Positions 63,753-64,000 of a stretch of DNA of 64,000 bases are shown piece after piece. This DNA comes from Pseudooceanicola nanhaiensis DSM 18065 (lineage in GTDB: Bacteria > Pseudomonadota > Alphaproteobacteria > Rhodobacterales > Rhodobacteraceae), in assembly GCF_000688295.1 (NCBI RefSeq), contig NZ_JHZF01000020.1, forward strand, positions 39,179 through 103,178. The letters are read 5' to 3'. Below the pieces are notes generated by a model, which made no database searches, was not told where the DNA came from, and was given only the letters and a program-made list of their open reading frames with translations. Both the position numbers and the translations under genes were made by a program. Every line of letters starts with the position of its first letter. Position 1 is the stretch's first letter.

Positions 63753-64000
63753 CTACGACTTCCAGTTCCACGGGAGCAGTTCGTCGAGGCGGTTGATCTT
63801 GTGATCGTGGATACGGTCGAGGACATCAGCAAGCCACGCTTGCGGGTCCAGCCCGCTCATCTTCGCCGTCTCGATCAGGGTCATGGCCCGGGCGAGGGTT
63901 TCCCCGCCGCTGTCGGAGCCAGCGAAGAGCCAGTTGCGGCGGCCAACGCCGATCGGGCGCATGGCGCGCTCGGCCGGGTTGTTATCGATCCCGATGCGAC
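63753..64000 (-). CDS. IS66-family transposase TnpC, C-terminal part (runs off the window)
   Basis: The frame enters from the right edge: [20 protein letters not shown] (catalytic Glu region), [20 protein letters not shown] and [14 protein letters not shown]. It belongs to an IS66 element different from that at 60950, whose left end GTAACCGGCCGGTTGATACC is at 63722. Confidence 0.88.
   Translation of the reverse strand, partial: RIGIDNNPAERAMRPIGVGRRNWLFAGSDSGGETLARAMTLIETAKMSGLDPQAWLADVLDRIHDHKINRLDELLPWNWKS

Noticed and set aside
1..64000. tRNA genes, rRNA, CRISPR arrays, toxin-antitoxin pairs, replication or conjugation genes
   Set aside because: None was recognised on reading both strands, so plasmid versus chromosome location cannot be decided from this window.

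Overview
The window is GC-rich DNA that looks alphaproteobacterial, most likely Rhodobacterales (an inference from codon use, several TRAP transporters with DctP/Q/M subunits, and a second-type RpoN; no 16S is present). It holds a large acyl-CoA catabolic island framed on both sides by decaying genes and nested insertion sequences, as is common on large plasmids or genomic islands. No rRNA, tRNA or CRISPR array was seen.

Left flank (1-11,935): remains of another catabolic cluster. Intact genes are SDRs, an enoyl-CoA hydratase, an amidohydrolase and a CoA-transferase. They are mixed with clearly broken genes: an MFS transporter, a feruloyl-CoA-synthase-type ligase, a carboxyltransferase start, a metallo-beta-lactamase-fold hydrolase and three acyl-CoA dehydrogenases, which carry nonsense codons, frameshifts or truncations. 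Next, 11,992-15,150 is an insertion-sequence pile (IS3, IS5, IS110).

Core (15,156-53,685): a regulatory pair comes first, a sigma54-dependent activator and a divergently transcribed rpoN paralogue. Four near-perfect -24/-12 promoters follow at 18,573, 30,119, 34,613 and 39,176. Each opens a transcription unit, three of which are closed by a strong hairpin. Unit 1 (18.6-30.0 kb) encodes a CoA-transferase, a BadI/MenB-like hydrolase, an acyl-CoA ligase, an enoyl-CoA hydratase, an SDR, an acyl-CoA dehydrogenase, two 3-hydroxyacyl-CoA dehydrogenases, a racemase-like protein and a quinone-oxidoreductase-like protein. This set matches the steps of cyclohexanecarboxylate-type (ali/bad) ring opening to a dicarboxyl-CoA. 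Unit 2 (30.2-34.5 kb) is a CoA-transferase plus a complete TRAP transporter. Unit 3 (34.8-39.0 kb) is a second TRAP transporter plus a CoA-transferase. Unit 4 (39.2-46.2 kb) combines crotonases, a 2,4-dienoyl-CoA-reductase-like SDR, two acyl-CoA dehydrogenases, a MaoC hydratase and an SCP2-thiolase-like/DUF35 pair lacking the thiolase cysteine, which suggests retro-aldol side-chain cleavage. A fifth region (46.3-53.7 kb) is built around an IclR regulator. It holds an acyl-CoA ligase, a crotonase, a thioesterase, an alpha-methylacyl-CoA racemase, an SDR and an orphan TRAP binding protein closely related to that of unit 3. A 42-base box with identical spacing lies before the ligase and before the crotonase.

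The simplest reading is that cyclic or branched carboxylic acids enter through TRAP systems, are activated by ligases or CoA-transferases, and are degraded by modified beta-oxidation under a dedicated sigma54 circuit plus an IclR branch. The substrate is not identified by sequence alone.

Right flank (53,686-64,000): nested IS3, IS256, IS5, IS110 and IS66 elements, two small inverted-repeat elements, and fragments of an RND efflux pump, an amine oxidase and a CoA-transferase.
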